From Symsagittifera roscoffensis (taxonomy: Eukaryota; Xenacoelomorpha; Acoela; Convolutidae): a stretch of DNA of 64,000 bases. The DNA lies in the NCBI RefSeq assembly GCF_963678635.1, contig NC_087065.1, forward strand, positions 49,117,011 through 49,181,010. Reading direction: 5' to 3'. The translations under genes and the position numbers were made by a program. Of this stretch, positions 62,338 to 64,000 are shown in pieces. The notes under the pieces are model-generated. The model ran no database searches. It was not told the DNA's origin and saw only the letters and a list, made by a program, of their open reading frames with translations. The stretch's first letter is position 1; every line of letters begins with the position of its first letter.

Positions 62338-64000
62338 GAAGTTTCTCAAAGTTAAATTCAATAGTTGTAAAAACAGCAAAGGTTAAAAAGCAGTTGGCTT
62401 ATAGCCCGTTGAGTTAACTTCTAAAGCTTCCAGTAAGCAGGCAGCATTACCGCGTTGCAGTGCAATGCCGAGTCTTGGATTATATTCCTAAATCCTTTGT
62501 TATTATTATTATTATTATATTAATTAACCTGAACTGCTCAATTCGACGTCGGATTTTATCTTCTCGATTTTTAGCTTAACAGCTGTAGTTTTTGAATATG
62601 TAACATTCGCCCGGAAGATACATATCGACGGATAACAAAACTAAGTCTTAAGACGACTGGCTAGCGTCTAAACAGAGCTTTGCATGTTTTTCACCGTCTC
62701 TACCAAGCCAGTACTTTTCGGTGGTCTTTCCTACATCAGGCTGACAAAAACGTTACTGTTCTCCGGCTTCGACCAGAACGCTCAAATTAACTGAATTACA
62801 TGCAAAGTTAGTGAGCTCATGGCTGGGTCTCAGTATCCCCAGACCACGAGGTCACTCCTAAAAACAGGGCTACTACTTATTATATTACTATTGTTTTTGT
62901 TCAGTAGATAAAAATCATCATCTCCATCGAAGATGGATCAACCCTTTCCCCCCTACTTCTAGCTCCTCATTCTTGTCAAAACGAATTAAGATCTTAATTA
63001 AATTCAAGTCAGGACATGACGGATGCTAAAATTCAATATAAGTTCATAAAAGTCCACGTCCCGAGACCCTTCCGGATTCTTGAATCCGGTGAATCAAGCT
63101 CCTTAATATCCAGTTCACAATAACTCGGAAGGCTGGGTTTTACCCTTCACCGTTGCTCGCAACGGCCTTGCAACTATTGTAACAGCACAATAGTTGCAAC
63201 TCGGAACGTCCTCTGCTGTTCGGTAGTTCGTTGTTGTTTTTTAGTCTCGATTTCGTACTGTTCGTAATCGCAGATGAAGTTGTTCTGTTCTTTCTGCTAT
63301 TTTAGCTAAAATGGCCGTCTCTGACGTTTCTCAGAAATATGACGTCATAATTCGAATTTTTAAAAATTTGAATTCCAGAATCTTCTAGCCTTCACCGTTT
63401 GGCTAATCGTTCAAATAACGTCCTTATCCGTTCTAAATCGCCAATTCGGAAGGCTTGCTGCTAAAATACCGAATTCTGCAGAGACTGCATTTTGGCCATT
63501 CTGGTCGAATGTCACATACTCCCCGGACAGTCCGGTCAATGTCCTCATTGAATCGCGCAATGTTCTAAATGGTTACAGTGTCATCGAACAGAATTTACAA
63601 AATGCACGAAATTACTTTTACCTACGTCACATCGACTCACTGCAGAATATAAATGGCATCATACTACATCACTATAGCCTTCAAATTCTTTCATTAATCT
63701 GCACATTGAGGATATGACTTAAGATAAAACATATTTTCTGACTTCCAGTGTCAATATCCCGATTGAAACTTTCTCTCCTAGATTTAAAAGGTGTTGGCTT
63801 GCAGGACAGTCCTGCCAACCAACAAGCTAAAATTATCCTACTATGCTCCTTCCCTTCGGAAATCTTGCTTGTTTATTGTCCTGAATATTAAAACTAAGAA
63901 ACTTTGTGGTTAGAAAGAACAATGCAACAACCTCCCTCCTCAAGAAGTTACTCAAGTTTTTCATGTCACCACAAAGTTATCAGTCTTCCTAAGTGATTAA
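62338..64000 (-). other. Probable repeat-derived sequence without coding capacity
   Basis: 1.66 kb, more GC-balanced, with no long open frame. It has several compact perfect or near-perfect hairpins: CCGGATTCTTGAATCCGG near 63,071, TTGCAACTATTGT facing ACAATAGTTGCAA near 63,170-63,203, CCGGACAGTCCGG near 63,522, and GCAGGACAGTCCTGC near 63,802. A TATTATTATTATTATTAT microsatellite lies near 62,501. On the - strand TTGAGGAGGGAGG followed by TGTTGCATTG near 63,930 resembles a polypurine tract and LTR start. I cannot name the element; the window ends inside it. Confidence 0.4.

Overview
This is a window of an AT-rich invertebrate-type animal genome. The basis is four conserved animal genes (dyskerin, protoporphyrinogen oxidase, an hnRNP K-like protein, WWOX), GT-AG introns, tRNA-derived SINEs, decayed LINEs and a Ty3/gypsy retrotransposon. 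The phylum cannot be fixed from sequence alone.

Positions 1-2,262 are gene-free, with old inverted repeats and the left half of a dispersed repeat. Positions 2,263-22,947 are one very large (about 20.7 kb) Ty3/gypsy element on the + strand that split that repeat in two. It keeps a primer-binding-site-like sequence, a leader with 70-bp repeats and a CTTGGGACA minisatellite, gag-protease, pol (RT, RNase H, integrase), a macro (ADP-ribose-binding) domain and a 2,461-codon open frame carrying SGNH/GDSL-hydrolase-like blocks. A 3' LTR follows. Its 5' LTR is reduced to 23 bp, and the coding set is broken by frame changes near 8,035, 12,205 and 21,465 and a stop at 13,025. The frames are otherwise long, so the copy looks young but defective.

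Positions 22,948-35,400 are a graveyard of older elements: the right half of the split repeat, a LINE relic with endonuclease, RT and a C-terminal zinc-finger-like segment, tandem 385-bp and 1,317-bp duplications, and a second kind of RT relic. Two nearly perfect giant palindromes lie side by side at 29,770-30,165 and 30,185-30,893. They have unrelated arms but the same 25-26-nt loop, which is the most puzzling non-coding structure here.

Positions 35,400-64,000 hold the host genes, all on the - strand and in the order WWOX, hnRNP K-like, PPOX, dyskerin when read in that direction. Dyskerin is rebuilt here from ten exons (521 codons); the other three are single-exon. All four have an AG splice-acceptor-like site 7-18 nt upstream of the ATG, which fits spliced-leader trans-splicing or very short 5' exons. 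Introns and gaps are filled with short AT-rich dispersed repeats, two SINE copies and tRNA-like fragments. The right edge has a poly-T run that may be the 3' end of a retroposed element on the - strand.

The two items most worth follow-up are the macro plus SGNH-bearing giant retrotransposon and the twin palindromes with a common loop.
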